DNA of 64,000 nt. Source: Klebsiella terrigena. Its GTDB lineage: Bacteria > Pseudomonadota > Gammaproteobacteria > Enterobacterales > Enterobacteriaceae. Numbering within the stretch: the stretch's first letter is position 1; each line of letters starts with the position of its first letter. Below are positions 1 through 7,719 of the stretch, one piece after another. A program made the position numbers and the translations under genes. The DNA lies in assembly GCF_006539725.1 (NCBI RefSeq), contig NZ_BJNO01000028.1, positions 1 through 64,000 of the forward strand, in the 5' to 3' direction. The notes under the pieces were generated by a model. That model saw only the letters and a list, made by a program, of their open reading frames with translations, had not been told where the DNA came from and did no database searches.

Positions 1-131
1 ACGGTGACCAGCCCGGAGCCGATGTTTTCATAGCTAATCAGCTCGACGTTGGCGGATTTGCACATCGCATCCGCTGCTTCAATGCAGGCCACCAGGCCTT
101 TGGTTTCAATAAGCCCCAATGCATCACCCAT
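1..131 (-). CDS. Bacterial microcompartment shell protein, N-terminal 43 residues (cut by window edge)
   Basis: Reads [20 protein letters not shown] and onward, the N-terminus of a single-domain BMC hexamer protein of the PduA/EutM type. The wording is closest to what I remember of the CmcA/B/C shell proteins of the choline (cutC) glycyl-radical microcompartment of Klebsiella and uropathogenic E. coli. A strong GGAGG lies 8 bases before the ATG. It is the first gene of an operon running out of the window. The exact paralogue and the choline assignment are inference, because no enzyme gene is visible. Confidence 0.85.
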   Translation of the reverse strand, partial: MGDALGLIETKGLVACIEAADAMCKSANVELISYENIGSGLVT

Positions 132-555
132 GGTTGTTCCTCCAGACAGGTTTGTGATTCGGGAAAACCGTCCGCGTAACGGCGTCAACACGCGGTAGCG
201 GCGTTCGAGGTTCACTATAGGGAATGGCGGGAGAAGTGAAATTTAAATCCGTGAGAGTTACGTTTTTAGTTTTTTACTCTGTGATTTAGCGTTTTAAGGG
301 CCTGTATTTATCTCTTTGTGCTGAGGTGGGCTGATAGAATTGGCTGCGGATGCGGCGCGTTTTTCGCCATCCTGGCGGGTGGCGGTAAATGTTAACGGGT
401 TGCTAATTTAATGCTGGGGTCGGGTAATATACCCTTCACTTAAGTGTGGTTATGGTCATGTTTTCCGCCGGGAGCTAAACGCAAAAAGTGCGCTTTTACA
501 GCATGAGGCGGCGCGGGAAAAAATGGGATGGGGCTGGCGCGGGCGGGGCAGGCCG
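132..555. promoter_or_regulatory. 424-bp intergenic region upstream of the microcompartment operon
   Basis: No convincing gene. It must carry the promoter of the leftward microcompartment operon and the 3' end of the leftward FidL-like gene. The central part (230-470) is AT-rich, unlike its neighbours. TGTGA half-sites near 151 and 282 could be part of CRP sites, but neither has a good second half. Confidence 0.4.
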
Positions 556-1074
556 TCAGTCGAGCTTGCTGCCGGACTTGAGGGTACAAACGTAGAGCGG
601 CGAATTGATCGAGCTGAGCAGAATCGCCTTCTCGTTGAGCTTCTGGGCGTTGAGAAACAGCCCGTCGTGGCTGTCGGACATCTCGCGCATAAAGTAGGCG
701 AAGATGACGTCAGGGGATTCGTCGATCGATGAGGCGCTGGATTCCCACCGGCTGATGCGGTAGTGGCGCTCGGTTGAGGAGATGCGTTTACTGGTGTAGC
801 TGAATTTAACGTAGCGCTGCAGGTAGAGCCAGCCGGCGGCGGAATCGGTATAGCCTTCAACGACCATTGAGCCTTTGCCGTGGGCGGCAAAATTGAAGTG
901 AATGTTGCCGTTAACGTTCTCTTTATCCATGTTTTCAAAGCGCATGATGGCTTTGGTCGAGCAGCTCATCACCCCGTCGTTTTCCGCCGGCAGCAGCTTC
1001 CAGGCGCTGAGCCCGGCAGCGGTGATAAACGCCAGGGCTGAGAGGGCGAAAAAAGGCCGGGGTGCGAGTCTCAT
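556..1074 (-). CDS. FidL-like membrane protein paired with a ToxR-type regulator
   Basis: 172 residues from MRLAPRP: one N-terminal membrane segment (about residues 7-28), then a domain expected outside the cytoplasm. The ATG overlaps the stop of the upstream regulator gene as ATGA, so the two are translationally coupled. The arrangement of a winged-helix membrane regulator followed by a small single-span protein is that of Salmonella MarT-FidL. By analogy it would modulate or stabilise the regulator, but FidL function is poorly known. Longer starts upstream lie inside the regulator gene and are less likely. Confidence 0.7.
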   Translation of the reverse strand: MRLAPRPFFALSALAFITAAGLSAWKLLPAENDGVMSCSTKAIMRFENMDKENVNGNIHFNFAAHGKGSMVVEGYTDSAAGWLYLQRYVKFSYTSKRISSTERHYRISRWESSASSIDESPDVIFAYFMREMSDSHDGLFLNAQKLNEKAILLSSINSPLYVCTLKSGSKLD

Positions 1075-1886
1075 TGCGGTTTCCAGGAGTAGTAGAAGTA
1101 GTTGTCGCAATAGCTGAAGGGGTTGTCTTCATGCATCGCGCAGTGGGCGAGGAAGACGCGGCCGAGACCGTTGGTCTCCAGCCGATCGCCGTAGAAGAAG
1201 ACAAAACGTTCGCCGGGTTTGCACTCCAGCTTCAGCCGCTGGCGCACGGCGTCAAAGTTTTTGCCGTAGGCGGTGCCGGCCACGGAGCGCAGCATCTCAT
1301 CGCTGGCCAGCAGTTCGCACTGGCTGTGGGTCATCTGCGTCAGGGTAATGGGGCGCGATTCGCTGCTGCCGAAGAAGCTGAAAAGCACCAGCAGCAGGGC
1401 GATGGTCAGCAGGCAGACGCCGGCGATATACCAGCAGGTGCCGCGCGCGTGCCGGGTTGGTTTCGGGCTCTGCCGCGTCGCCGGGGATTCGGCGTCCAGC
1501 TCCTCGGACGGAGACGACGGCGGCGGTTCCACCTGCGGCTCCGGCGGCACGGGGGCATCCAGCGGATGAACGGTGATTTCCGGGTTCAGCTGCAGCAGCC
1601 CGCGCGAGACGGTGACGATGATATTGTCTATCTCATAGTGGCGGAAGGTTTTACGCAGCATGCTCAGGTACTGATTGAGGTTGCTGTTCGAGGAGGTTAA
1701 TCCGTTGTCGTCCCAGACCTTTTTGAGCACCTCATCGCGGCTAACAATCTCCGGATGACGCAGGAAAAACCACAGCAGCGCGCTGGCGGTGATCGACAGC
1801 TGGCTGTCCGCCTCATCGCTTCCCGGTAGGATTAGTGTGCCGTCCGTTGCATCATAAATGAGACGGCCATTGATGTTGTAGCGCAT
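1071..1886 (-). CDS. MarT/CadC/ToxR-like membrane-bound winged-helix regulator
   Basis: 271 residues. Residues 1-100 form an OmpR-type winged-helix DNA-binding domain (SRDEVLKKVW, then SNSNLNQYLSMLRKTF as the recognition region). A proline- and serine-rich linker follows (about 105-150), then one membrane helix (CWYIAGVCLLTIALLLVLF, about 153-172) and a C-terminal periplasmic domain with four cysteines that could form disulfides. The layout is a one-component sensor-regulator that binds DNA from the inner membrane. It is coupled to the FidL-like gene. The target may be the pair itself or the adjacent microcompartment operon; the sequence does not decide. Confidence 0.8.
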   Translation of the reverse strand: MRYNINGRLIYDATDGTLILPGSDEADSQLSITASALLWFFLRHPEIVSRDEVLKKVWDDNGLTSSNSNLNQYLSMLRKTFRHYEIDNIIVTVSRGLLQLNPEITVHPLDAPVPPEPQVEPPPSSPSEELDAESPATRQSPKPTRHARGTCWYIAGVCLLTIALLLVLFSFFGSSESRPITLTQMTHSQCELLASDEMLRSVAGTAYGKNFDAVRQRLKLECKPGERFVFFYGDRLETNGLGRVFLAHCAMHEDNPFSYCDNYFYYSWKPQ

Positions 1887-1930
1887 CGCGGCCTCAATCT
1901 AATCGCCTGACTTATCAGGCTCAACGTGCT

Positions 1931-2497
1931 TCACGCGGGAAGCGTCATCCTCGTCAGATCGCTGACCAGCGACCGCCGGTGTTCGGCGCTCATGGTGCGC
2001 CCCTCGGTTAACTCCGATAGCCAGATGCCGTCCGCCGCGTAGCGTACCAGGGTGCCGGTGTGGCCGTTGTCCAGCGCATCGCCCTGCGCGAGGTGATCCA
2101 GCATCCAGTCGCGCCAGCATTTTCGCAGCACCGGCTCATCCGGCATCGCCAGCGACAGCACCATTAGCTGCCGACTTTCATGGGTATCGGTCAGGTCGGA
2201 TAAATAGTGCAGATAGGCGCGGGTAAAGCGGCCATAAGAGATATTGTCGGCGGCCATCAGCGCCGAAATCGCTTCTTCCATAATCGCCAGCAGGCGGGCG
2301 AAGAGGGCAAAAATCAGCGCCTGCTTGTTGGGGAAGTGGTGCAAAAGACCGCCTTTGCTCACCCCTGCTTCGCGCGCCACGGCGTTTAGCGACAGCGAGG
2401 CGATACCGTCTCTGCCGGCAATCATCGCCGCGGATTCCAGCAGCTGCTGATGCAGGCGGACGGGGTCTTTTTTTCGGTGTTGGGCTTCCATGTTCAT
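1931..2497 (-). CDS. TetR/AcrR family transcriptional repressor
   Basis: About 188 residues. The N-terminal helix-turn-helix is clear (SLNAVAREAGVSKGGLLHHF, about residues 41-60), followed by the usual helical ligand-binding domain. Three in-frame ATGs lie at 2509, 2497 and 2491. The first sits inside the 10+10 palindrome that is probably this repressor's operator, so I prefer an internal start. No efflux gene is adjacent; the nearest candidate target besides itself is the flavoprotein gene at 2656-3438 on the same strand. The ligand is unknown. Confidence 0.88.
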   Translation of the reverse strand: MNMEAQHRKKDPVRLHQQLLESAAMIAGRDGIASLSLNAVAREAGVSKGGLLHHFPNKQALIFALFARLLAIMEEAISALMAADNISYGRFTRAYLHYLSDLTDTHESRQLMVLSLAMPDEPVLRKCWRDWMLDHLAQGDALDNGHTGTLVRYAADGIWLSELTEGRTMSAEHRRSLVSDLTRMTLPA

Positions 2498-2503
2498 GGC
2501 CTG

Positions 2504-2529
2504 AATCATACCGACCAGACGGTATGATT
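2504..2529. promoter_or_regulatory. Perfect palindromic operator for the adjacent TetR-family gene
   Basis: Arms AATCATACCG and CGGTATGATT are perfect inverse complements around a 6-base spacer (ACCAGA). The site covers the first possible start codon of the TetR gene. Position and symmetry are typical of autoregulation by a TetR dimer. Confidence 0.75.
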
Positions 2530-2655
2530 ATTCTTGATCGCTATCAATGTGCGGGGGAGTGGACGGCGGTGGAATGCCGTTATTGCGCGGAGGCTCACAA
2601 TTCGTCATATAAATGATGGCGATATACTCTTTGCCAGAGATATCACCATCGCAGA

Positions 2656-3438
2656 TTACGCGTCGTGCTGGTGTACCGCAAAGCCACTCTGTCCCGGTGA
2701 CAGCTCCGGGCGCAGCGTCAGGGATGGGATCAAATAGTCGCCGTAATTTTGCCGGCGGAACGGGATTGGCGCGGTGCTCGCCAGCGTATCCAGCCGCTGC
2801 CCCAGTTCGCGGCACTGCTGCATAAAGCGCTGCTCGTCCGTTTTCTCGGTGCGGTAGAACACCAGCGGTGGCAGCACCTCAAAGCCGGGATAAAACAGCA
2901 TCCCGTGCTGGATCGGAAACAGGATATCGTTAATCGGTCCGTTAATGCCGCGCGGGGCGTAGTGCTCCTCCCAGCCGCCGGTGGTGACAACCAGCATCGC
3001 CCGTTTGCCTGCCAGGGTGCCTTCGCCGTAGCGGTCGCCCCAGTGGCGGTCGCTTTGCTCCCCGACGCCGTAGGCAAAACCATTGGCGTAAACCCGGTCA
3101 ATCCAGCCTTTCATAATGGCGGGCATCGAGAACCACCACAGCGGAAACTGGAAAATCACCGTATCCGCCCACAGCAGCTTCTCCTGTTCTGCAACAATAT
3201 CCGCGCTTTGGGTTCCCTGTTCAAAGGCCTGCTTTGAATCGAGGGTCGAGCGCCAGAACTCGCCGACCGGCGGGGCGCTGCTGTCGTCAGCATCAAAGCC
3301 CGCTTTCCAGCGCATGGCGTAGAGATCGGAAACCTGCACCTCGTGGCCGGCATTGTGCAGATGCTGGACGGCAAAATCTTTTAGCGTGCCATTCAGGGAG
3401 CGCGGTTGCGGATGGGCGTAAATCAGCAGTACTTTCAT
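2656..3438 (-). CDS. Flavodoxin-fold NAD(P)H oxidoreductase (NQO1/MdaB-like)
   Basis: 260 residues starting MKVLLIYAHPQPRSLNG, the FMN/FAD phosphate-binding start of the Flavodoxin_2 family. FQFPLWWFSMPAIMKGWIDRV (about residues 95-115) is the family's conserved flavin and quinone site motif, followed by TTGG at the isoalloxazine end. Such enzymes reduce quinones, drugs or nitro compounds with NAD(P)H in two-electron steps. The start at 3438 has a GAGGTGA ribosome site; an upstream ATG at 3447 is less well placed. It is divergent from the LysR gene at 3526, its most likely regulator. The physiological substrate is unknown. Confidence 0.88.
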   Translation of the reverse strand: MKVLLIYAHPQPRSLNGTLKDFAVQHLHNAGHEVQVSDLYAMRWKAGFDADDSSAPPVGEFWRSTLDSKQAFEQGTQSADIVAEQEKLLWADTVIFQFPLWWFSMPAIMKGWIDRVYANGFAYGVGEQSDRHWGDRYGEGTLAGKRAMLVVTTGGWEEHYAPRGINGPINDILFPIQHGMLFYPGFEVLPPLVFYRTEKTDEQRFMQQCRELGQRLDTLASTAPIPFRRQNYGDYLIPSLTLRPELSPGQSGFAVHQHDA

Positions 3439-3525
3439 GAGAATCACCTCTGAGTCATGGAGAGCTGCAGAGTAGGCGGCTGGCCGCTATAGTAGAAATT
3501 AATTACTTAAATCCCAGGTATAGCC

Positions 3526-4425
3526 GTGATTAATTTACATCGTCTGGATCTCAACCTGCTGCGCACCCTCGACGTGCTGCTGAGCGAGAATAACGTCACC
3601 CGAGCGGCGCAGCGGCTGAACCTGTCGCAGCCGTCGGTCAGCATCCAGCTGGCGCGCCTGCGGGAAATTTTTGCCGACCCGCTGCTGCTGCCCGGTCCGC
3701 GCGGGATGCTGCCCACCGCCCGCGCCGATGCGCTACGCGGGCCATTGCGTGATGCCCTGCAGGCGCTGGAGCTGGCTGTCGCTCCCGCCGACAGCTTCGA
3801 CCCGCTGACGGCGGCGCAGACCTGGCGAATAGCGGCGACGGACTATATGGCCTCGGCGATCCTGCTGCCGGCGCTGAATATCCTGCGTCGCGCGTCTCCG
3901 TCGAGCCGGATGGCGGTCTTCGATCTTCAGCCTTCGCGCCTGGTACAGCAGGCGGAGCGCGACGAGGTCGATCTCTTCTTTCATACCCGCGACGGCGCCC
4001 CGGCGGAGCTGCATCAGCGGCTGCTGTTCAGCGAGCGCTACGTGCTGGCGGGCAGGGCGGGGCATCCGGCGCTAACGGCGTCGTTGAACCTGGCGCAGTT
4101 TTGCCTGCTGGATCAGGTTATGGTCTCTCCGGACGGCGGCGGCTTCAGCGCCGCGACCGATATCGCGCTGGCCAACCTTGGGCTTTCGCGGCGGGTTGTC
4201 CTCTCGGTGCCACATTTCCTGTTTATGCTGGAAACGCTGCGCAGCAGCGATCTGGTCGCCATGCTGCCGGAGCGGCTGCTGCGCGGGATAAGCGGGCTGA
4301 CGGTTATCGAACCGCCGCTGGCAATTGCCGGGTTTGATATGCTGATGCTGTGGCACGAACGCTGGCATCGCGACCCGGCGCACCGCTGGCTGCGCCAGCA
4401 AATTGTGAGTTCACTGGAGGATTGA
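3526..4425 (+). CDS. LysR-family transcriptional regulator
   Basis: 299 residues, probably from GTG. The N-terminal winged helix-turn-helix reads NNVTRAAQRLNLSQPSVSIQ (about residues 25-44), followed by a substrate-binding domain of the NodD/NahR type. It is divergent from the flavoprotein gene (87-bp shared promoter region) and ends 3 bases before fosA. LysR next to fosA is the usual Klebsiella arrangement, but with this spacing fosA may simply be read through from the regulator. Confidence 0.9.
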   Translation: MINLHRLDLNLLRTLDVLLSENNVTRAAQRLNLSQPSVSIQLARLREIFADPLLLPGPRGMLPTARADALRGPLRDALQALELAVAPADSFDPLTAAQTWRIAATDYMASAILLPALNILRRASPSSRMAVFDLQPSRLVQQAERDEVDLFFHTRDGAPAELHQRLLFSERYVLAGRAGHPALTASLNLAQFCLLDQVMVSPDGGGFSAATDIALANLGLSRRVVLSVPHFLFMLETLRSSDLVAMLPERLLRGISGLTVIEPPLAIAGFDMLMLWHERWHRDPAHRWLRQQIVSSLED

Positions 4426-4428
4426 GCC

Positions 4429-4848
4429 ATGTTAAGCGGATTGAATCACCTGACCCTGGCGGTCAGCAGCCTGGCGCCGAGCGTGGCGTTTTATCAGCAG
4501 CTGCTGGGAATGAGGCTGCACGCGCGATGGGATAGCGGCGCCTATCTCTCCTGCGGCGACCTGTGGCTGTGCCTGTCCCTCGATCCGCAGCGGCGCATTA
4601 CTCCACCGGAGGAGAGCGACTACACCCACTACGCGTTTAGCGTCGCCGAAGCCGATTTCGCCGGGTTCAGCGCGCGTCTGGAAACGGCCGGCGTGGCGGT
4701 GTGGAAGGTGAACCGCAGCGAAGGGGCGTCGCACTACTTTCTCGACCCCGACGGGCACAAGCTGGAGCTGCACGTCGGCAGCCTCGCCCAGCGCCTGGCG
4801 GCGTGTCGCGAACAGCCGTATAAAGGGATGGTGTTTTTCGACGAGTGA
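4429..4848 (+). CDS. fosA: Fosfomycin resistance glutathione transferase FosA
   Basis: 139 residues, the length of Klebsiella FosA and nearly the same sequence as I recall for FosA-KP. It is a vicinal-oxygen-chelate enzyme that adds glutathione to the fosfomycin epoxide using Mn2+ and K+. The metal ligands are present: H7, H67 and E113. The potassium and substrate loop RSEGAS (96-101) is intact, so the enzyme should be active. It starts 3 bases after the LysR stop, with GGAGG just before the ATG. It is an intrinsic chromosomal copy: there are no insertion sequences nearby and base composition matches the neighbours. Confidence 0.95.
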   Translation: MLSGLNHLTLAVSSLAPSVAFYQQLLGMRLHARWDSGAYLSCGDLWLCLSLDPQRRITPPEESDYTHYAFSVAEADFAGFSARLETAGVAVWKVNRSEGASHYFLDPDGHKLELHVGSLAQRLAACREQPYKGMVFFDE

Positions 4849-4925
4849 ATAGGGCATAACCTTTACAAAACAGCCCCTGGAAATGTGAGGCTTTTTCCAA
4901 CATTGATCGTATACTTGCCTGATAA

Positions 4926-4951
4926 TTGTCTATACGTTTTTGTATATACAA
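4926..4951. promoter_or_regulatory. Inverted repeat upstream of brnT, likely BrnA/BrnTA operator
   Basis: TTGTCTATAC and GTATATACAA form 10-bp arms with one mismatch around a 6-base spacer, 14 bases before the brnT start. BrnA antitoxins are ribbon-helix-helix proteins that repress their own promoter, and this is the only good palindrome in the promoter. Confidence 0.65.
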
Positions 4952-4965
4952 TTGGGATAAATGCT

Positions 4966-5253
4966 ATGCCAATGGAGTTTGAATGGGATGCAAACAAGGC
5001 AGCAAGCAATCTAAGAAAACATGGAATTCGGTTCGAGGAAGCGGTACTGGTTTTTGACGATCCGCAGCATCTTTCCCACCAGGATCGTTATGAAAACGGT
5101 GAGCATCGATGGCAAACCATCGGCCTTGTTCATGGAATTATCGTTATTCTTGTGGTGCATTCGGTCCGTTTTGAAAGCGGGGCTGAAGTGATTCGTATCA
5201 TCAGCGCCCGGAAAGCGGACGGCAAAGAGAGGAGTCGTTATGAGCACAGTTAA
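4966..5253 (+). CDS. brnT: BrnT-type ribonuclease toxin
   Basis: 95 residues starting MPMEFEWDANKAASNLRKHG, the signature of BrnT (DUF497), a RelE-fold ribonuclease that stops translation. The conserved FEWDxxKxxxNxxKHGI block, the F/V-rich core and the IRIISARKA motif near the C-terminus are all present. The start at 4966 has GGGA 8 bases upstream; a second ATG lies at 4972. The gene overlaps brnA by 14 bases in the usual toxin-first order of this family. Confidence 0.92.
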   Translation: MPMEFEWDANKAASNLRKHGIRFEEAVLVFDDPQHLSHQDRYENGEHRWQTIGLVHGIIVILVVHSVRFESGAEVIRIISARKADGKERSRYEHS

Positions 5254-5545
5254 ATACAAGCGCGACAATCCGGCCGGGCTTAGCGCTCAGCGTGAAGACG
5301 AACTCAGAGCGCTGGCGAAGAAAGCGGATGGCGAAATTGATTACAGCGATATCCCCGCTTCAGGTGATGAACAGTGGCCGGACGCGGTGCGCGGTAAATT
5401 CTACCGACCGTTGAAAACCCAGGCCTCTGTCCGCATCGACGCTGATGTGATGGAGTGGCTTAAACGCCCGGGAAAAGGCTATCAAACCCGGCTGAACGCG
5501 ATTCTGCGGGAAGCCATGCTGCGCGAGCAGAATAAGAAATTGTAA
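5240..5545 (+). CDS. brnA: BrnA-type antitoxin
   Basis: 101 residues. The C-terminal half holds a ribbon-helix-helix (KTQASVRIDADVMEWLKRPG, then YQTRLNAILREAML), which binds DNA as a dimer. The N-terminal half would wrap the BrnT toxin. It overlaps the toxin by 14 bases, with GAGAGGAG as ribosome site inside brnT. It is expected to neutralise BrnT and repress the operon at the palindrome near 4926-4951. Confidence 0.92.
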   Translation: MSTVKYKRDNPAGLSAQREDELRALAKKADGEIDYSDIPASGDEQWPDAVRGKFYRPLKTQASVRIDADVMEWLKRPGKGYQTRLNAILREAMLREQNKKL

Positions 5546-5641
5546 CTATTCCCGACGTTCGGTGCGCGATAGAGATTGCCCCACTGGGGGCGCTTGCCGC
5601 GTCTTGTGGAGCGACGAGTCAGCAGGCGACCGGGAAAACCC

Positions 5642-5671
5642 GTAGCCCCGGTAAGCAAAGCGCCACCGGGG
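5642..5671. repeat. REP-like palindromic element
   Basis: GTAGCCCCGGTAAGC followed by AAAGCGCCACCGGGG gives a C/G-rich stem with a GTAAGCAAAGCGCC centre, the Klebsiella/E. coli REP pattern. It sits between the brnA and symE 3' ends. Confidence 0.7.
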
Positions 5672-5678
5672 ATTGAGC

Positions 5679-6014
5679 TTATGCCAGCTTAGGTTTTTGC
5701 CCGGCGATCGCGTCGATTAACACCTGTACCTGTTTCTGCTTGCGCGCCGACAGCTTGCTGACCTGGCGCAGAGAGGCGGTGAGTTCCGGCTCCGACTGCC
5801 TGGCGGTAATCACGATGCAGCCGTTCATCACCTTAAGATCCACTTCGGTGCCGGTGGCAAAACCCGCCTCCTCCAGCCACTGACCCTTCATGGTCAACGC
5901 CGGAATACGCTGGTAATCAGGATGACGCGTCGCATAGCTCACGGTTAAATGACGGTTATTTGTAGGGGAGACTTCAGGATCGGTGAATTCTGCAATAGAA
6001 TGCGGGGTAGTCAT
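5679..6014 (-). CDS. symE: SymE-like SOS-induced toxin (AbrB-fold, type I)
   Basis: 111 residues from [10 protein letters not shown]. The core [20 protein letters not shown], then [11 protein letters not shown] and GCIVITARQ, is the SymE family: an AbrB-like fold that acquired RNA-cleaving or nucleoid-binding toxicity in E. coli. The C-terminus is longer than in E. coli. The start at 6014 is fixed by homology and by the GAGGAAT just upstream. The antisense RNA SymR and a LexA box lie immediately upstream, so SOS induction and antisense control both appear conserved. Confidence 0.88.
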   Translation of the reverse strand: MTTPHSIAEFTDPEVSPTNNRHLTVSYATRHPDYQRIPALTMKGQWLEEAGFATGTEVDLKVMNGCIVITARQSEPELTASLRQVSKLSARKQKQVQVLIDAIAGQKPKLA

Positions 6015-6086
6015 GATGGCTATTCCTCTAGAAATAGTGATTGTGATAAGCAGGACGCCCGTGTTGCTGCACGGGCGTCCTGCGCT
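6009..6086 (+). ncRNA. symR: SymR antisense RNA to symE
   Basis: About 78 nt on the strand opposite symE, starting over the symE start codon and covering its 5' leader. It resembles the 77-nt E. coli SymR as I remember it: AGTCAT start, a GGCTATTCCTCTAGAAATAG internal hairpin, GTGATTGTGAT, and a terminator. Here the terminator has a perfect 13-bp stem (CAGGACGCCCGTG, loop TTGCTG, 6051-6082) followed by CGCTAAATAA. SymR base-pairs with symE mRNA and blocks its translation. The ends are estimated, not measured. Confidence 0.8.
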
Positions 6087-6095
6087 AAATAACAC

Positions 6096-6111
6096 CTGTA
6101 AATCTAACCAG
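6096..6111. promoter_or_regulatory. LexA box upstream of symE
   Basis: CTGTAAATCTAACCAG matches CTG-N10-CAG with an AT-rich centre. It lies about 80 bases upstream of the symE start, as in E. coli, where symE belongs to the SOS regulon. Confidence 0.7.
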
Positions 6112-6204
6112 TAAATAAAAATAAAGCCAGCTGAAAATAGGCAATAATAAAGATGCTACTGGAAATATTTATTTGGTCATTAAATTGATGGGAAATATAA
6201 ACCA

Positions 6205-6231
6205 GACCGGATAAGCGAAGCGCCATCCGGC
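6205..6231. repeat. REP-like element
   Basis: GACCGGATAAGCGAAGCGCC followed by ATCCGGC is a classic REP palindrome, 8 bases downstream of the hsdR remnant. Confidence 0.75.
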
Positions 6232-6238
6232 AATAAAA

Positions 6239-6496
6239 TTAACGCATCGTGTTAATATGATGCTGTTTAAAATTCTCCGCCTGCGCCAGCACGCCCATAT
6301 ACACATCATCGTTCGCCACCGGCGGAAACTTATGCTTATGCAGCAGCAGAATGAGTTCCACCTTCAGTTTCGCTTTAATATCATCGCGCTTGCTCCAATC
6401 CGGGTACTTCGACGTGTTATCGACCACCGCCTTCATCTCTTTCGCCAGCGCCAGCATCTTGTCTTCTTCAAAGGTGAACTGATACTTATCGCGCAT
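6239..6496 (-). pseudogene. Remnant of type I restriction subunit HsdR (C-terminal end only)
   Basis: About 85 residues containing KYPDWSKRDDIKAKLKVELI and LLLHKHKFPP, the extreme C-terminal domain of HsdR-type restriction subunits, which are about 1000 residues long. No helicase or nuclease motif exists upstream, and the upstream frame breaks within a few codons. Its place next to symE matches E. coli, where symE adjoins hsdSMR. So this is most likely the scar of a deleted hsd locus rather than a working gene. It could still be expressed as a small orphan, but no good ribosome site is visible. Confidence 0.75.
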
Positions 6497-7071
6497 ATGT
6501 GCCCATTTCGGTTTTAATATCGATCGGCAAAGGTGTTACTGCATAGTACGCGGCTGAATTTATTCAGTTTGTCTTGTTCTTTAAGTAACTATAAATGTTG
6601 ATGAGTCTGCTCAAAAACCTCGGGTGTACAATCGGAGGCAATGAGTTTGGTGAGCCCTGGAAGGTCATGTTGGGCTTGAGTAGATTCGTCATGAAACATG
6701 CCGTCTTGTCGCAGGCTGGCAACCCGGTTAGCACGTGTATACCAAAAACCATGATGGTTTTATCGCTAAACGCGACCAACAGTCTCACGATATCCTGACC
6801 CCTGCTCAGCATTGTTTTCATTATTTTTCTGCGCGAAGTTCCTGAAGAAAGGGGCGAGTGATGGTGGATCTTGTACCATTTGACTGACTCCCTGATGCCC
6901 ATAGTATTGATCATGGTTATATTTTATATCAAAAATCGAAATATATTCACTTAACCATTTATCAGGTATATGAAATAGCGCCAACTATATTTTTCCATTG
7001 ATAGAGAAGGATTTTCAGGCAAAATGGTGAAGTGGATTTTATTGAGTCGTTATCATTATGAGGTGAACAAC
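6497..7071. other. 575-bp AT-rich region with broken, unassigned frames
   Basis: No gene I can defend. On the minus strand a 72-codon frame (6766-6984, TTG start) ending YRETVGRV and an overlapping 116-codon frame (6564-6914) look like pieces of an old gene, but neither has a ribosome site or a recognisable family. A plus-strand frame at 6595-6798 is no better. Composition is more AT-rich than the chromosome, as expected for the decayed part of a restriction locus. The end carries the promoter of the gene at 7072. Confidence 0.45.
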
Positions 7072-7464
7072 ATGCGAGATTTTAATTCGGGCGACATTAA
7101 GGGCGATGTCACTATCAATGATCATTCAACTGAGAATAAATTTAAGCTATTAATTCATTGTGATAATGATGAATTACTTTCAGAAGAGCAGCATCGGTTA
7201 AAGGTTTTGACGAAGGAGAGGAAAAGAAAATCAACCCTCGCCTTAAAAATTTTGACCGGATGCGGTATTTTAATGCTCTTTGCCGGAGGGTGGTATTATA
7301 TTCATGGTCAATGGGATCTGGTCTCTGGTTTGACCGGGTTCTCAGGCAGTTTGTTCAGTCTCGTGACTATTTGTCGCTCAGATGTACCAACTGCTTTTGA
7401 GAAAAGACAGCTAGATGCTTTACAGGAAATTAATCTCATTCTGAGAGAAAGGGATGTCAGATAG
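7072..7464 (+). CDS. Small inner-membrane protein of unknown function
   Basis: 130 residues from MRDFNSGDIKGDVTIND, with GAGGTGAACAAC before the ATG. Residues 1-60 are hydrophilic and end in a very basic stretch (KERKRKS). Two membrane helices follow (about 62-85 and 90-110) and then a short charged tail. I do not recognise the family beyond a vague likeness to enterobacterial proteins with a MRDFNxGDI start. AT-rich codon use and position beside symE and the hsdR scar suggest it belongs to the accessory defence strip. Confidence 0.7.
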   Translation: MRDFNSGDIKGDVTINDHSTENKFKLLIHCDNDELLSEEQHRLKVLTKERKRKSTLALKILTGCGILMLFAGGWYYIHGQWDLVSGLTGFSGSLFSLVTICRSDVPTAFEKRQLDALQEINLILRERDVR

Positions 7465-7616
7465 CTCGTATGACCATGGCCCTATGAGATTAGGGCCAAA
7501 AATTGAGCTTCACATGTAGGTTGAGACGAAGACCATGAATCAACATATTGGGTGAGAGCAGTGGCATATATGTTTTAGCTAATGAAGGGTGAGACATACG
7601 CAGTATTTGAGATAAA

Positions 7617-7692
7617 ACCCGCAGGCGGCGCTTGCTGCGCCTTATCTGGACGAGGGGGTCCACAGCCCCGGTCAGCGCAGAGCCACCGGGGG
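7617..7692. repeat. Pair of REP-like units (BIME)
   Basis: Two inverted REP-type units, GCAGGCGGCGCTTGCTGCGC near 7619 and CAGCCCCGGTCAGCGCAGAG near 7663, the second closing with CCACCGGGG. They lie downstream of yjiR, where the transcripts of 7072-7464 and yjiR converge. Confidence 0.65.
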
Positions 7693-7719
7693 GCAAGCCA
7701 GTTCGCTACGGCGAAAAAC

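Noticed and set aside
6564..6914. 116-codon minus-strand frame in the AT-rich strip
   Set aside because: No ribosome site, no recognised family and overlaps another equally weak frame.
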